A stretch of DNA of 64,000 nucleotides. It comes from UBA11986 sp031402435. Its GTDB lineage: Bacteria > Bacteroidota > Ignavibacteria > UBA10030 > UBA6906. Below the pieces are notes generated by a model, which made no database searches, had not been told where the DNA came from, and saw nothing but the letters and a program-made list of their open reading frames with translations. Each line of letters starts with the position of its first letter. Position 1 is the stretch's first letter. The stretch lies in contig JANNSJ010000049.1 in NCBI GenBank assembly GCA_031402435.1, positions 1 through 64,000 of the forward strand, read 5' to 3'. Below are positions 25,583-35,226 of this stretch, in pieces. The position numbers and the translations under genes are program-made.

Positions 25583-27517
25583 TCAAGAGACAAGAACTCC
25601 TGCAGCACGATGCGTGTCAGTACGACTGGAGGCAAGAAACTCCTTCACAACTTCTACTATTCCCGGAGCGTCGAGGAAGACATCTCTGTACAATTCAGCG
25701 GGTGTTCCATGGTCAATAAATCGGTCGGGTATTCCATGAATCTTCAATCTGATCAACTTGGTTGCCCTTGATGCATAATACTCAGCAACAGCACTTCCCA
25801 TTCCTCCTGTGACAACATTGTCTTCAATCGTGACAATATGAGTGAATCGTTCGGCGAGGCGATCCAACAGTTTGTCATCGATGGGTTTTACGAAACGCAT
25901 GTTCACAACCTCAGCCGAGATCTCATGTTGTTCGAGCATCCCTGCTGCTTTCAGGGCGGGCTGCACCATTGCACCGACTGCGATCAATGCTACATCGTGG
26001 CCGGTACGAAGGGTTTCTCCCCGTCCAATTTGTAACTTCGTGAAGGTACTGTTGAGCGGCATCCCGACTCCCGTTCCACGAGGATAACGCATCGCAATCG
26101 GACCGTTCTCGTACATGACGGCAGTGTAGAGCATATCCCGTAGTTCATTTTCATCTTTTGGAGCCATCACCACCATGCCGGGAATCAACCTGAGATATGT
26201 AAGGTCGAAGGCACCATGGTGCGTCGGCCCATCTGCTCCCACGAGACCCGCACGATCGAGGATGAATACAACATGGAGATGCTGAAGAGCAACGTCATGG
26301 ATAATCTGGTCGAATGCACGTTGCAAAAATGTTGAATAGATGGCTGCCACCGGTATGCATCCCTGCGTTGCAAGGCCTGCTGCGAATGTAACAGCATGTT
26401 GCTCAGCGATCCCGACATCATAGAACTGGTCAGGCAGTACTTGTTGAAGTTGGTCGAGCCCGGTACCGTCTGGCATCGCTGCCGTGATGCCAACGATCTT
26501 TGGATTCTGCTTTGCAAGATCGACCAGCGCTGATCCAAACACTTTGGTATACGCCGGGGCTGATTCAACTTTCTTGGGTGAAACGCCGGTGATCTTATCG
26601 AACGGCGTGACACCATGAAGCCTCTGCACATCCGCCTCTGCCGGTTTGTAACCCTTCCCCTTCTGTGTATTCACATGAACAAGAATGGGGCCGGGATAGC
26701 CCTTCACGTGCTGAAAAATCTTGACAAGTTGCGCAACGTTGTGCCCATTGATCGGGCCAAAGTATCGAAAGCCCAACGCTTCAAACAACATCCCTGGAGT
26801 CACAACAACCTTGATTCCTTCTTCCAATCGTGACGCGACATGCCGAATCCGATCACCCCAAACATCAAGCTTCGTTGTCAACTGATAGACGTTCGATTTG
26901 AACCTGTTGTAGGAAGGGTTCGAGATGATCTGTGTAAAGTAATTGGAGATTGCCCACACGTTTGGTGCAATCGACATGTTATTGTCATTCAAGACAACGA
27001 TCATATCCTTCTTCATAATGCCGGCATTGTTCATTCCCTCATACACCATACCACCGGTCATCGACCCGTCACCCACGATTGCAACGACTTTGTATTTTTC
27101 GTTCATCCGTTCGCGAGCTGCCACCATCCCGAGCGCGGCAGAAATAGCCGTGCTTGCATGGCCGGCACCAAACGTATCGTATTCGCTTTCGGTGCGTTTT
27201 AGGAATCCGCTTAACCCGCCGTACTGGCGAATGGTGTGTAAACGGTCTTTTCTGCTTGTAAGAATTTTGTGCGGATACGCCTGGTGCCCGACGTCCCACA
27301 CGAGCTTATCGGTTGGCGTCTCAAATACGTAGTGCAATGCCACGGAGAGTTCAACGGTACCAAGCCCTGCGCCCAGATGCCCACCTGTTTTCGAGACGAT
27401 ATCAATCAGGAACTGCCGCACATCATTGCTCAATGCCTTCAACTCGGCAGCCGGAAGCTCCCTGATGTCTGCAGGAATATTCACCCTGTCAAGGTATGGA
27501 TACTGTGATTCATTCAT
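25583..27517 (-). CDS. dxs: 1-deoxy-D-xylulose-5-phosphate synthase
   Basis: 644 residues, full length. Thiamine-diphosphate enzyme motifs: HQAYPHKILTSR, GAGHASTAISAALG, VAIVGDGSMTGGMVYEGMNNAG with the Mg/TPP site, LNDNNMSIAPNVW, then the transketolase pyrimidine domain VGIAEQHAVTFAAGLA and HHGAFDLTYLR. It makes DXP from pyruvate and glyceraldehyde 3-phosphate for the MEP isoprenoid route. The start overlaps the xseB stop by 4 bp. Confidence 0.97.
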   Translation of the reverse strand: MNESQYPYLDRVNIPADIRELPAAELKALSNDVRQFLIDIVSKTGGHLGAGLGTVELSVALHYVFETPTDKLVWDVGHQAYPHKILTSRKDRLHTIRQYGGLSGFLKRTESEYDTFGAGHASTAISAALGMVAARERMNEKYKVVAIVGDGSMTGGMVYEGMNNAGIMKKDMIVVLNDNNMSIAPNVWAISNYFTQIISNPSYNRFKSNVYQLTTKLDVWGDRIRHVASRLEEGIKVVVTPGMLFEALGFRYFGPINGHNVAQLVKIFQHVKGYPGPILVHVNTQKGKGYKPAEADVQRLHGVTPFDKITGVSPKKVESAPAYTKVFGSALVDLAKQNPKIVGITAAMPDGTGLDQLQQVLPDQFYDVGIAEQHAVTFAAGLATQGCIPVAAIYSTFLQRAFDQIIHDVALQHLHVVFILDRAGLVGADGPTHHGAFDLTYLRLIPGMVVMAPKDENELRDMLYTAVMYENGPIAMRYPRGTGVGMPLNSTFTKLQIGRGETLRTGHDVALIAVGAMVQPALKAAGMLEQHEISAEVVNMRFVKPIDDKLLDRLAERFTHIVTIEDNVVTGGMGSAVAEYYASRATKLIRLKIHGIPDRFIDHGTPAELYRDVFLDAPGIVEVVKEFLASSRTDTHRAAGVLVS

Positions 27518-27753
27518 TCGGCTTCTTGATCCAGAAATTGGAAATTGCCATCGATGTCTTTGCTTAGTTTCTTCAGTTTCAACTCAGCTTGTGTCAATTT
27601 GGTAATACACGCCTTTGACAGCGTGAGCCCCTCTTCATACATCTTGATGGAATCCTCGAGGGGAACCTCTCCTTGTTCGAGCTTTGTGACAAGTTCTTCA
27701 AGCCTTAGCAAGGATTCTTCAAATGTCTGTTTCTGGGGGTTTTTGGATGTCAT
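27514..27753 (-). CDS. xseB: Exodeoxyribonuclease VII small subunit
   Basis: 79 residues with the XseB helical hairpin: TFEESLLRLEELVTKLEQGEVPLEDSIKMYEEGLTL, the near-invariant LExGxxxLEDSxxxYExG pattern. It binds the large subunit XseA, encoded directly upstream, and overlaps dxs by 4 bp, an order common in bacteria. Confidence 0.95.
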   Translation of the reverse strand: MTSKNPQKQTFEESLLRLEELVTKLEQGEVPLEDSIKMYEEGLTLSKACITKLTQAELKLKKLSKDIDGNFQFLDQEAE

Positions 27754-27764
27754 CTCCGATCACG

Positions 27765-28952
27765 TTACAATATTTTTGAAGGAACAACACCATCACTAAA
27801 CTTGATTTCAATCTTGTCGCCGGTGTCAAGTTCTGTAGCGGAACCAACCACTTCATTGCCTCGCAACACCATCGTGTATCCGCGTTTCAGTACCAATGCA
27901 GGGTCCAGTGCCGCAATGCGATGATGCAGCGATTGCGATGATGAGTGCAATAATGCGAGACGATGAGACATTGCTGATGACAGTCCACGATCAAGTTCAT
28001 CAACGCGCTGGCTGTACTGACGGAGGAGGTCAATCGGTTTGTTGAACGAGTAAGTTTGCAGAAGGTGTCGAACGTGCTTTTTGCGATGAATCAGCATGGT
28101 GGTCATCGTTTCGTGGATAGTATACCAATAATCACGCACATTTGCAAGAACGGCATTTCTGTCACGAACCACCAATTCTGCGGCGGCTGAGGGTGTTGGC
28201 GCCCGAAGATCGGCAACGAAATCGGCAATGGTGAAATCGATTTCATGCCCTACGGCACTCACCACAGGAACTTCTGAATTGAAAATGGCGCGTGCAACCC
28301 GCTCATCGTTGAATGCCCACAAGTCCTCAATTGAACCCCCTCCCCTTCCAACGATCATCACATCGATTCCTCCCACACGGTTAAGATCATCGATTCCATT
28401 GACGATGTCATTCGCCGCTCCGGCACCTTGCATTGTGGCAGGCCGAAAGATGACCTCGATTGCCGGGAACCGACGCCGGAGGATATTCAACATATCGTGA
28501 AGCACAGCGCCGGTTGGCGACGTGATGATGCCGATACGTTCGGGATAGTACGGCAACGGTTTTTTGTGTTCGGGATCGAACAGCCCTTCAGCAGCCAACT
28601 TGCGCTTGAGGTATTCGAACGCTACCTGAAGCTCACCGATGCCGGCAAGTCTGATGCTTGACACTTCAATCTGGTACGCTCCTCGAACTTCGTACAGCGT
28701 GAGTCGGCCGGTGATGACAACCTTCATGCCATCCTCCGCCTGGAAGGTAAGAGCATGTGCTCGGCTCCGCCATACTACAGCAGAGAGTTGAGCCCCTTCG
28801 TCTTTGAGCGTAAAGTAAATGTGCCCCGATGTGTGACGCTTGAAGTTGGAAATCTCCCCTTGTATTACAAGAGATGTGAAGGAACTTTCTAATGAATGCT
28901 TGATCCGGCGTGTGATTTCCGTAACAGTAAGAGCGAGAGGTTCGAGTGTCAT
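27765..28952 (-). CDS. xseA: Exodeoxyribonuclease VII large subunit
   Basis: 395 residues. An OB-fold (LVIQGEISNFKRHTSGHIYFTLKDEGAQL) comes first, followed by the catalytic domain with IGIITSPTGAVLHDML, VMIVGRGGGSIEDLWAFNDE, and SAVGHEIDFTIADFVADLRAPTPSAAAEL. The C-terminal KRGYTMVL segment completes it. With XseB it degrades single-stranded DNA into short oligonucleotides. It begins 15 bp after the TonB receptor gene. Confidence 0.96.
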   Translation of the reverse strand: MTLEPLALTVTEITRRIKHSLESSFTSLVIQGEISNFKRHTSGHIYFTLKDEGAQLSAVVWRSRAHALTFQAEDGMKVVITGRLTLYEVRGAYQIEVSSIRLAGIGELQVAFEYLKRKLAAEGLFDPEHKKPLPYYPERIGIITSPTGAVLHDMLNILRRRFPAIEVIFRPATMQGAGAANDIVNGIDDLNRVGGIDVMIVGRGGGSIEDLWAFNDERVARAIFNSEVPVVSAVGHEIDFTIADFVADLRAPTPSAAAELVVRDRNAVLANVRDYWYTIHETMTTMLIHRKKHVRHLLQTYSFNKPIDLLRQYSQRVDELDRGLSSAMSHRLALLHSSSQSLHHRIAALDPALVLKRGYTMVLRGNEVVGSATELDTGDKIEIKFSDGVVPSKIL

Positions 28953-28967
28953 AGGTCTGGAAAAATG

Positions 28968-31493
28968 TCAGAAGCGAACGGAGAATCCGAGAGTTGGCAG
29001 AATGGGGAACATGGTAACGGCATTCTGACCAACGGTAAGGTCATCATTGATGAACTGACGATACGAGAGAACATTCTGATTATTGTATGCGTTAATGACA
29101 TCAAGGTAGAAGCTCCAATCGAGTCCCCAATAGTCAGCTGCTGCTGTAAGGCGAATGTCGAGCCGATGGTATGCGGGCAACCGTGCAGCGAATTTGTTCG
29201 CGTCGCCTCCACGATCAATGTCGAAGATGACATTGCCTCGAACGTCTGTTTCGATGACACGCGTTGGGATGCCATTCTGTGTAACCTCGATGATTCGGGG
29301 CTTGATGCCTGCAACCGGTGTGTATGGAAAGTTTGTCCCATGTCTCCAACGCACACCGACATTAAACCATGAGCTGACCTTGTAGTCCAGAACAAGATTG
29401 AACGTATGCAGTTGGTCAAATCGGAATGGCGTCGTAATACCGTCACGTACCCGTTGTGCCTTTGCCAAAGAATATCCGATCCACCCTGAAAGGCGACTGT
29501 TCGGGGCAAGGTTCTTCTTCTCAAGAAGGAGTTCAAATCCATACGATCTGCCCGTTGCCCCGTTGATCGGATTGGTGCTGATCGAATCGCCGCGGGTTGC
29601 AACCGGATTTGTCCAGCCGGACCGGCGGCGAATATCTTGCCCGGGTATTGAGGATGTGGAATAGATTGTCCCCGAGAGATACTGCTGCACAATCACATCA
29701 TCAAACTTCTTAAAGTATGTCTCAACTTTGATCTGCCATTCTGCATTCAGCCATCGCTCAACTCCGAGAACATAGTGTTGTGCCCTCTCTGCATTGAGCT
29801 TTCCGACCGCAGCGTTCGTAAGATCAAGGAAACCACTCTGGTCAAGGAGTTTTTCATAACCGGGAGATTGATAGTACATCCCCCATGCCGCTCGTAATGT
29901 GGTGATTGGATCGAGGCCGACCAACGCATTTAGGCGTGGTGCGAGGTATCCCTTTTTCAAGATGCCAAAGTAATCGAACCGGAGGCCTGGTTGAATAGTG
30001 AGAATATCTGTAACTCGGATTTTATCTTGCGCATAGAGATTGAACCGCTGGTAACTCTTGTCCTGTATAAAATCATCCACAAGAGGAATATTCCGCGAGA
30101 TGAGAATAGCCCGGAAGACCGGATCGGGACGGAAATGCCATACTAACGAGGTCTTGAGAAAATCAATTCCGGTTCCGCATTCCAAGGTGTGACTGTCACC
30201 GATCACCGTGATCTCATTCTTCAGTGAGTATTTCCTGAAGATGTACCGTGAATCGAATTCGACATTGAAGAAGCGTATGCCGGTCGTGTCCTGGCCGGTG
30301 TAGAGTTCACGGTTCAATGATGGGTCAAGAAATTCTCCACCGAACTCTGAATCCCCGCTGTTGCGGTACCATGAGAAGCTAAGCTTGGACAGAAATTTGT
30401 CAGCCGGAAGGTAGTGCCAGGCAATGCCCGCAACATTGTTGGTCGAAATATCAGAAACACTGACGCTATCCGGTTCTTTGCGTTCAGGGCCGGAGATGAT
30501 GTCAACTCCATCCCGGCTGAACAGCATGTTTGCGATGATCTTATGGTCGGGTGAAGGTTCAAGCACGAATTTGGTTTGGATGTCTGAGAAGTTCGGGAAT
30601 GCAACATCTCCTTTCACTAATCCTGCGCTCTTGGCAATCGGAGCGAGGATGAGATCATAATAGGTTCTTCGTGCAGAGATGACATACGAACCGTTCATTG
30701 AGAATGGCGAGCGACCGTGGAGAACAAGGTTGGCATTGGTGATGCTCGCATTCAAGCTTCCCACAATCGACTTTGATTCGTCTCCCTCGCGGTTACGAAC
30801 ATCAAGAACTGCCGAGAGTCTGTCACCGTATTTTGCCGGGAAACCGCCGGTGATAAGACTGATCTCTGATGCCGTTTCAGGATTGAACATGCTTATGAGT
30901 CCATAAAGCCGATATGGGTTGAAGACTTCAATATCGTCCATGATGATCAGATTTTGATCCGGACCACTGCCTCTGACGATGAGTTGTGAACTGAAATCGC
31001 TGGGAGACAGCACGCCGGGCAGTGCCTGTAGTGTTCGAAGTACATCCTCGCCAACGCCTGCAAGGGTTTTGGCACGGACTGGCGCTACGGAGAGGAGGCT
31101 GGGTCGAACATCCTCCCTCCTCCTGGCTCTTTCACCAGAAACCTGAATCTCACCCAAAGGAATTGCCGATTCACCAAGCGCTATCGTGATTCGAGTCGTT
31201 TTCTTTGCACCGATAATGATTCCTTCAAATCGGGCCTCTTCGTATCCCAAAAGTCGGGCAATGATTGTATAGCTACCAGGTGGGATCGACGTTATTTCAA
31301 AGGTCCCAGAATCATCTGAATTGCTACCCCATTTTGTGCCATCAATCAATATCGATGCGAAGGGGAGTGTCTCCCCGCGGTCACGAGAAACAACGATTCC
31401 AGCGAGTGCTCCGGAGGATTCTTCCTGTGCTGCGGAAACAAAGGAAAAAATGATAACAAAGAAAAACAGTCCACCAAGTCTTGAAATCTTCAT
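28968..31493 (-). CDS. TonB-dependent outer-membrane receptor with carboxypeptidase-like N-terminal domain
   Basis: 841 residues from the ATG at 31493, giving the signal peptide MKISRLGGLFFFVIIFSFVSAAQ. The next 90 residues form a carboxypeptidase-regulatory-like (CarboxypepD_reg) domain: GIVVSRDRGETLPFASILID to GSYTIIARLLGYEEA. A plug domain follows (LLSVAPVRAKTLAGVGEDVLRTLQALPGV, LIVRGSGPDQNLIIMDDIEVFNP) and then a 22-strand-type barrel ending in an aromatic residue (GFSVRF). It likely imports a large nutrient with TonB energy. No SusD partner is nearby. It heads the xseA-xseB-dxs run. Confidence 0.92.
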   Translation of the reverse strand: MKISRLGGLFFFVIIFSFVSAAQEESSGALAGIVVSRDRGETLPFASILIDGTKWGSNSDDSGTFEITSIPPGSYTIIARLLGYEEARFEGIIIGAKKTTRITIALGESAIPLGEIQVSGERARRREDVRPSLLSVAPVRAKTLAGVGEDVLRTLQALPGVLSPSDFSSQLIVRGSGPDQNLIIMDDIEVFNPYRLYGLISMFNPETASEISLITGGFPAKYGDRLSAVLDVRNREGDESKSIVGSLNASITNANLVLHGRSPFSMNGSYVISARRTYYDLILAPIAKSAGLVKGDVAFPNFSDIQTKFVLEPSPDHKIIANMLFSRDGVDIISGPERKEPDSVSVSDISTNNVAGIAWHYLPADKFLSKLSFSWYRNSGDSEFGGEFLDPSLNRELYTGQDTTGIRFFNVEFDSRYIFRKYSLKNEITVIGDSHTLECGTGIDFLKTSLVWHFRPDPVFRAILISRNIPLVDDFIQDKSYQRFNLYAQDKIRVTDILTIQPGLRFDYFGILKKGYLAPRLNALVGLDPITTLRAAWGMYYQSPGYEKLLDQSGFLDLTNAAVGKLNAERAQHYVLGVERWLNAEWQIKVETYFKKFDDVIVQQYLSGTIYSTSSIPGQDIRRRSGWTNPVATRGDSISTNPINGATGRSYGFELLLEKKNLAPNSRLSGWIGYSLAKAQRVRDGITTPFRFDQLHTFNLVLDYKVSSWFNVGVRWRHGTNFPYTPVAGIKPRIIEVTQNGIPTRVIETDVRGNVIFDIDRGGDANKFAARLPAYHRLDIRLTAAADYWGLDWSFYLDVINAYNNQNVLSYRQFINDDLTVGQNAVTMFPILPTLGFSVRF

Positions 31494-31527
31494 TGAGGAA
31501 GTATTTAGAGTGAATATTCTACATGCT

Positions 31528-31557
31528 AATATACAAAAAACGATAAACAGCAACCAA
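31528..31557 (-). promoter_or_regulatory. Likely promoter of the TonB receptor operon
   Basis: TTGGTT, an 18-bp spacer and TATATT on the minus strand, 34 bases before the receptor ATG. The -10 box is good, the -35 weaker. Confidence 0.5.
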
Positions 31558-31624
31558 CAGCCATGTAACAGGAAATAGAGTGAAAGAGGTTCCAATGGCT
31601 GGAGAGAAAGCTCCCTATCCTACT

Positions 31625-31653
31625 TTGCGTCACAATTCACAAATCTGTATATT
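31625..31653 (+). promoter_or_regulatory. Promoter of bshB1
   Basis: TTGCGT, a 17-bp spacer and TATATT lead into a short 5' leader; AAGGA stands 8 bases before the ATG at 31683. Confidence 0.6.
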
Positions 31654-31682
31654 GGCATTCACAATATCCGAAGGAATGATCT

Positions 31683-32402
31683 ATGAAGTTAGACGTTATG
31701 GCAATCGGCGCACACCCAGACGATATTGAGCTTGCCTGTGGTGGAACGATCATCAAACTTCTGAAGCAAGGGCGGAAAGTGGGAATCATTGACCTCACGG
31801 ATGGGGAACTTGGAACAAGAGGATCACGCGAGATTCGGGCGAGAGAAGCAGAAGAAGCGACGAAACTGTTGGGTGTACATGTTCGCGAGGGCCTCGAGAT
31901 GTCTGATGGGAATATTGTCAACTCATTAGAGAACCGTCTCAGCCTCATAACGGCCATAAGAAAGTTTAAGCCCGACGTTCTATTGTTCCCACATCATACC
32001 GACAGGCATCCTGATCATGAACACGCTCACGTGTTGTGTCGCGAATCGTGGTTCTATTCCGGACTGGAGAAGATTGAAACCTCTGATAATAAGATGAAGC
32101 AAGAGCCACATAGGCCTAGACATTACTATAGTTACATGCAATGGTTCGAGTTCATTCCGTCATTCATTGTCGACGTCACTGAAGAGTATTCACAAAGAAT
32201 GGATGCGGTCAGAGCATTCGGGTCCCAGTTCCACGACCCATCGAGCAAGGAACGGGAAACCGTATTGAGCAGTCCAGAGTTTATGGAGATGCTCCGAACG
32301 CGGCTCGAATATTATGGGGATCGTATCGGGAGAAAATATGGCGAGCCGTTCTATTCTCCTTCCTTGCTTGGTGTGTCTGATCTGTTTTCTCTTGGACTGT
32401 AG
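31683..32402 (+). CDS. bshB1: Bacillithiol biosynthesis deacetylase BshB1
   Basis: 239 residues of the PIG-L/LmbE zinc deacetylase family: MAIGAHPDDIELACGGT (zinc-binding HPDD), DLTDGELGTRGS, HHTDRHPDHEHAH with the further zinc His, and ARRYYSYMQWFEF-like (RPRHYYSYMQWFEFIPSF). This exact set and length is typical of BshB1, which deacetylates GlcNAc-malate to GlcN-malate for the low-molecular-weight thiol bacillithiol. bshA and bshC are not in the window. It stands alone with its own promoter. Confidence 0.93.
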   Translation: MKLDVMAIGAHPDDIELACGGTIIKLLKQGRKVGIIDLTDGELGTRGSREIRAREAEEATKLLGVHVREGLEMSDGNIVNSLENRLSLITAIRKFKPDVLLFPHHTDRHPDHEHAHVLCRESWFYSGLEKIETSDNKMKQEPHRPRHYYSYMQWFEFIPSFIVDVTEEYSQRMDAVRAFGSQFHDPSSKERETVLSSPEFMEMLRTRLEYYGDRIGRKYGEPFYSPSLLGVSDLFSLGL

Positions 32403-32620
32403 CTCAGAAACTTCCATTCTGCCAACGCATGCCTAACATACACACATTCTGTACGCACTTTCCGATTGCCCTTTTCACCATGAGCCTGATCTTTGACTTG
32501 ATGGATCCTCTTACTCAACGACGATAAAGTTCAGAGCGTGAATTGCATTTCTTGCTTCATCACTTGCAATCCCACTTCTATTTTGGAGGACTTCAACCCG
32601 CTCCTTTCACCCCATCAAAC

Positions 32621-32785
32621 ATGAAAGCTATCTACCTCGGCCTTGCTACTGTCTTGGTATCCTCATTTGGACTGGCGCCTGGCATGGCGGTGAGTTGGTT
32701 TACACGTTTGGCGTGGGTGTGCAAGCTTTGCACCGATGAAAAGTCGAAGAATCTTATTTGTATTGACCATGGTAATCATAAATAG
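32621..32785 (+). CDS. Possible small secreted protein, 54 aa
   Basis: A frame starting at ATG 32621 gives MKAIYLGLATVLVSSFGLAPG, a plausible signal peptide, then a short mature part with three Cys (WVCKLCTDEK and LICIDHGNHK). It ends 26 bp before a very strong hairpin at 32812-32847, as a real transcription unit would. There is no close Shine-Dalgarno sequence and I know no homologue. The spacer from 32403 to 32620 holds nothing else recognisable. It could equally be non-coding. Confidence 0.3.
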   Translation: MKAIYLGLATVLVSSFGLAPGMAVSWFTRLAWVCKLCTDEKSKNLICIDHGNHK

Positions 32786-32811
32786 AACAAGCGCTTAGGG
32801 GCGTATCCTCA

Positions 32812-32847
32812 AACAAAAGCCCATCATTGTTTTGATGGGCTTTTGTT
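32812..32847. terminator. Strong bidirectional terminator hairpin
   Basis: AACAAAAGCCCATCA and TGATGGGCTTTTGTT form a perfect 15-bp stem with a 6-base loop. The A-rich and T-rich stem ends supply a T-tract on both strands. It closes the ccm array (-) after ccmF and the small plus-strand unit. Confidence 0.85.
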
Positions 32848-32883
32848 GAAGTTGCTTGCTACTCTATCTCTAGGATTAGGAAC

Positions 32884-35187
32884 TTACTCCTCGCTGGCCG
32901 TTTGCAATTTCAATCTCGATTCTTGGGCTCTTCGAACGATTGTTACTATGAACCCAACAACGAGGATGATCACCCCGTTCCAAACCAGGTTGATGTACGG
33001 TTTGATACTTGCCTCGACTACCAGTACATCCACCTGGGGCTTGCCACTATCCTGTGCTCCCGCCCTCAAGTCGCTATAGCCTAATTCAACGCTCGAATTT
33101 TCCTTTGCCTCGCGATCAGGATGCATTCCGATAATAACGAACTCAGCCTTGTCGAGATAACGGGCAGGTTCGTCTGTTTGCTCTCCGTTACTTATGAGCT
33201 TTGCCGGTGTAACAACGGTCGGCTTACCCGATTTCTCAACAATTTGGAGTTTGGCCCCAATTCGAACATTGGCCCCTTCGAGCATTGCTGCCTTTTCCAT
33301 CACAGGGAAATCGAAGTCAATGAACGTAACTACGAGGTCGCCAATATTCTTTGTTTCGCCCCTCTTTAATGTCACGGCTTTTTGAGCAGCCTTTGTAGAA
33401 TTGCCTGCCTGCTCAAGAGATAGCGGCGCAACATAGAAATCCTTACTGATAAGATTAATGATGTCAGGATTCCTCATGAGCCCCTTAGTATACTCGCTAT
33501 AGTACATTGTTGGCGAGACAACACGCTCAGGCTGGTTTGGTCCCTCAACGCGAACATCAAAGCCGAACTTCTCTCCATCCAATGGCTTGTAGCTCACATA
33601 CGTAAGTCTGTAGCCAAGCGCTTCCACGGTTTCACCCTGCGGAAGGGACAGCGTTACTTTATCATCATATTTGGAAGAGGCAACAAAGCCAAGGAACATT
33701 ACCGCCAAACCAATGTGAGCTATTGACCCGCCGGCAAACTTCGGGCTTCCGCGAATGATGCGCCAGCCAACAAGAAGATTGGAAAAGAGAGCGAATGCTG
33801 CACCAAACACAAACAATGCCACCAGCACCTCATGCACGCCGATAAAAACCAATACGATGGTCGTTACAAGGGACAAAGCAACCGGCAATATCAAGTTCTT
33901 CCGTAGTTCCTTCGTATCTGACTTGGTCCACCAAAGGAGCTGGGCAAGGCCGCAGAGAACTCCGATGGCAATCCCCAAAGGCAGCGTAGTGGTTGAGTAA
34001 TATGAAATGTCAACTGCTGTTGTCTTTCCTTGAAGAATAGTCGTGATCAGCGGTGATGATGTCCCAACGGAGATAAAGAGAGCGGCGCATACGATTGCTG
34101 CCGACCCGAGAAACAGCGCAAATTCCCTCGAAAAGTAGTCGTGCTGCAAAGAGCCTTTTGGCATGTCCTTCCGCCGGAAGACCAGTAAGCCCAGACCAAG
34201 TCCACTGAAGAGAACTAGCATACCAACGAGCAACCAATATGCCCACATACCAGGATCAACAAACGAATGAACCGATGTTTCCCCGAGAACACCGCTTCGG
34301 GTTAGAAACGTCGAGTACACAACAAATATGAAACACATCATGCTCAAGACAAGGTTTGTCTTGATAAACGCACCACTCTTTCGTTGAGAAAGAGTGGTAT
34401 GTATTGTTGCCACTCCGATCAACCATGGAACAAGCGAGGAGTTCTCAACGGGATCCCAGCCCCAGTAGCCGCCCCACCCCAGTGTTTCATATGCCCAGAA
34501 GCCACCCATCATGATGGCGGTGCCGAGCACAACACAGCCGTAGACAAGCCAGGGGGTCGCAGGCTTGATCCAGTTGATGTAATCCCGCTTCATGAGAGCT
34601 GCGACAGCATATGCATACGGAACCCCCATCGCCGCGAAGCCGCTAAACATGACCTGTGGGTGAATCACCATCCAATAATTCTGAAGCAGCGGGTTAAGTC
34701 CCCGCCCATTCGGAGGAACGAATCCGGCATTCACCTGTCCCGACCAGGTTTCCCACACATACGCGAATGGATTCTTGACGAGCAACATGAGGAGAAGAAA
34801 TGTCTCAATCAATCCATACGCTGTCATTACTTGCGGCTCATAACCCTTCTTCGCAGAATCACGCATCAAGAATATGCCAATAAGCGAAGTGAAGAGAGTC
34901 CATAGCATGAAACTCCCTTCTTGACCGGCATAGAACGTAGAGATCAGAAGCGGGAGAGAAAGTTCACGGCCACTGTAACTCCAGACGTATGTATACTGAA
35001 ATTGATGCGTAAGAATGAGATAGAGGAGAACGGAGGATATCACCATAACGGTGACAACAGTAGCGTGGAAAAAGAGGCGCGCCCATCTGAGCAAACGTTC
35101 GTCATTGCGTACATGAGACTGAAAAAACAACACAACGGAAAGCAGGCTTGTAATGAATGCCAGCTTTACAAGTATTGAACCAATCAT
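32884..35187 (-). CDS. ccmF: Cytochrome c maturation/haem lyase protein CcmF
   Basis: 767 residues with about 15 membrane helices. The periplasmic tryptophan-rich haem-binding loop is WGGYWGWDPVENSSLVPWL and the ENSSL segment marks CcmF rather than CcmC. Flanking helices supply the conserved His (VATIHTTLS, HPQVMFSGF). CcmF attaches haem to apocytochrome c with CcmH. It is longer than E. coli CcmF (about 650) because of an extra periplasmic segment and C-terminal helix. It is last in the ccm run; no ccmG, ccmH or ccmI follows. Confidence 0.94.
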   Translation of the reverse strand: MIGSILVKLAFITSLLSVVLFFQSHVRNDERLLRWARLFFHATVVTVMVISSVLLYLILTHQFQYTYVWSYSGRELSLPLLISTFYAGQEGSFMLWTLFTSLIGIFLMRDSAKKGYEPQVMTAYGLIETFLLLMLLVKNPFAYVWETWSGQVNAGFVPPNGRGLNPLLQNYWMVIHPQVMFSGFAAMGVPYAYAVAALMKRDYINWIKPATPWLVYGCVVLGTAIMMGGFWAYETLGWGGYWGWDPVENSSLVPWLIGVATIHTTLSQRKSGAFIKTNLVLSMMCFIFVVYSTFLTRSGVLGETSVHSFVDPGMWAYWLLVGMLVLFSGLGLGLLVFRRKDMPKGSLQHDYFSREFALFLGSAAIVCAALFISVGTSSPLITTILQGKTTAVDISYYSTTTLPLGIAIGVLCGLAQLLWWTKSDTKELRKNLILPVALSLVTTIVLVFIGVHEVLVALFVFGAAFALFSNLLVGWRIIRGSPKFAGGSIAHIGLAVMFLGFVASSKYDDKVTLSLPQGETVEALGYRLTYVSYKPLDGEKFGFDVRVEGPNQPERVVSPTMYYSEYTKGLMRNPDIINLISKDFYVAPLSLEQAGNSTKAAQKAVTLKRGETKNIGDLVVTFIDFDFPVMEKAAMLEGANVRIGAKLQIVEKSGKPTVVTPAKLISNGEQTDEPARYLDKAEFVIIGMHPDREAKENSSVELGYSDLRAGAQDSGKPQVDVLVVEASIKPYINLVWNGVIILVVGFIVTIVRRAQESRLKLQTASEE

Positions 35188-35226
35188 TGATCCCTCTTTG
35201 AGAAAGAACGTTCCAGCAACACAACT

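Noticed and set aside
31494..31595. Upstream extension of the TonB receptor frame
   Set aside because: It overlaps the predicted promoter, and the signal peptide begins at 31493.
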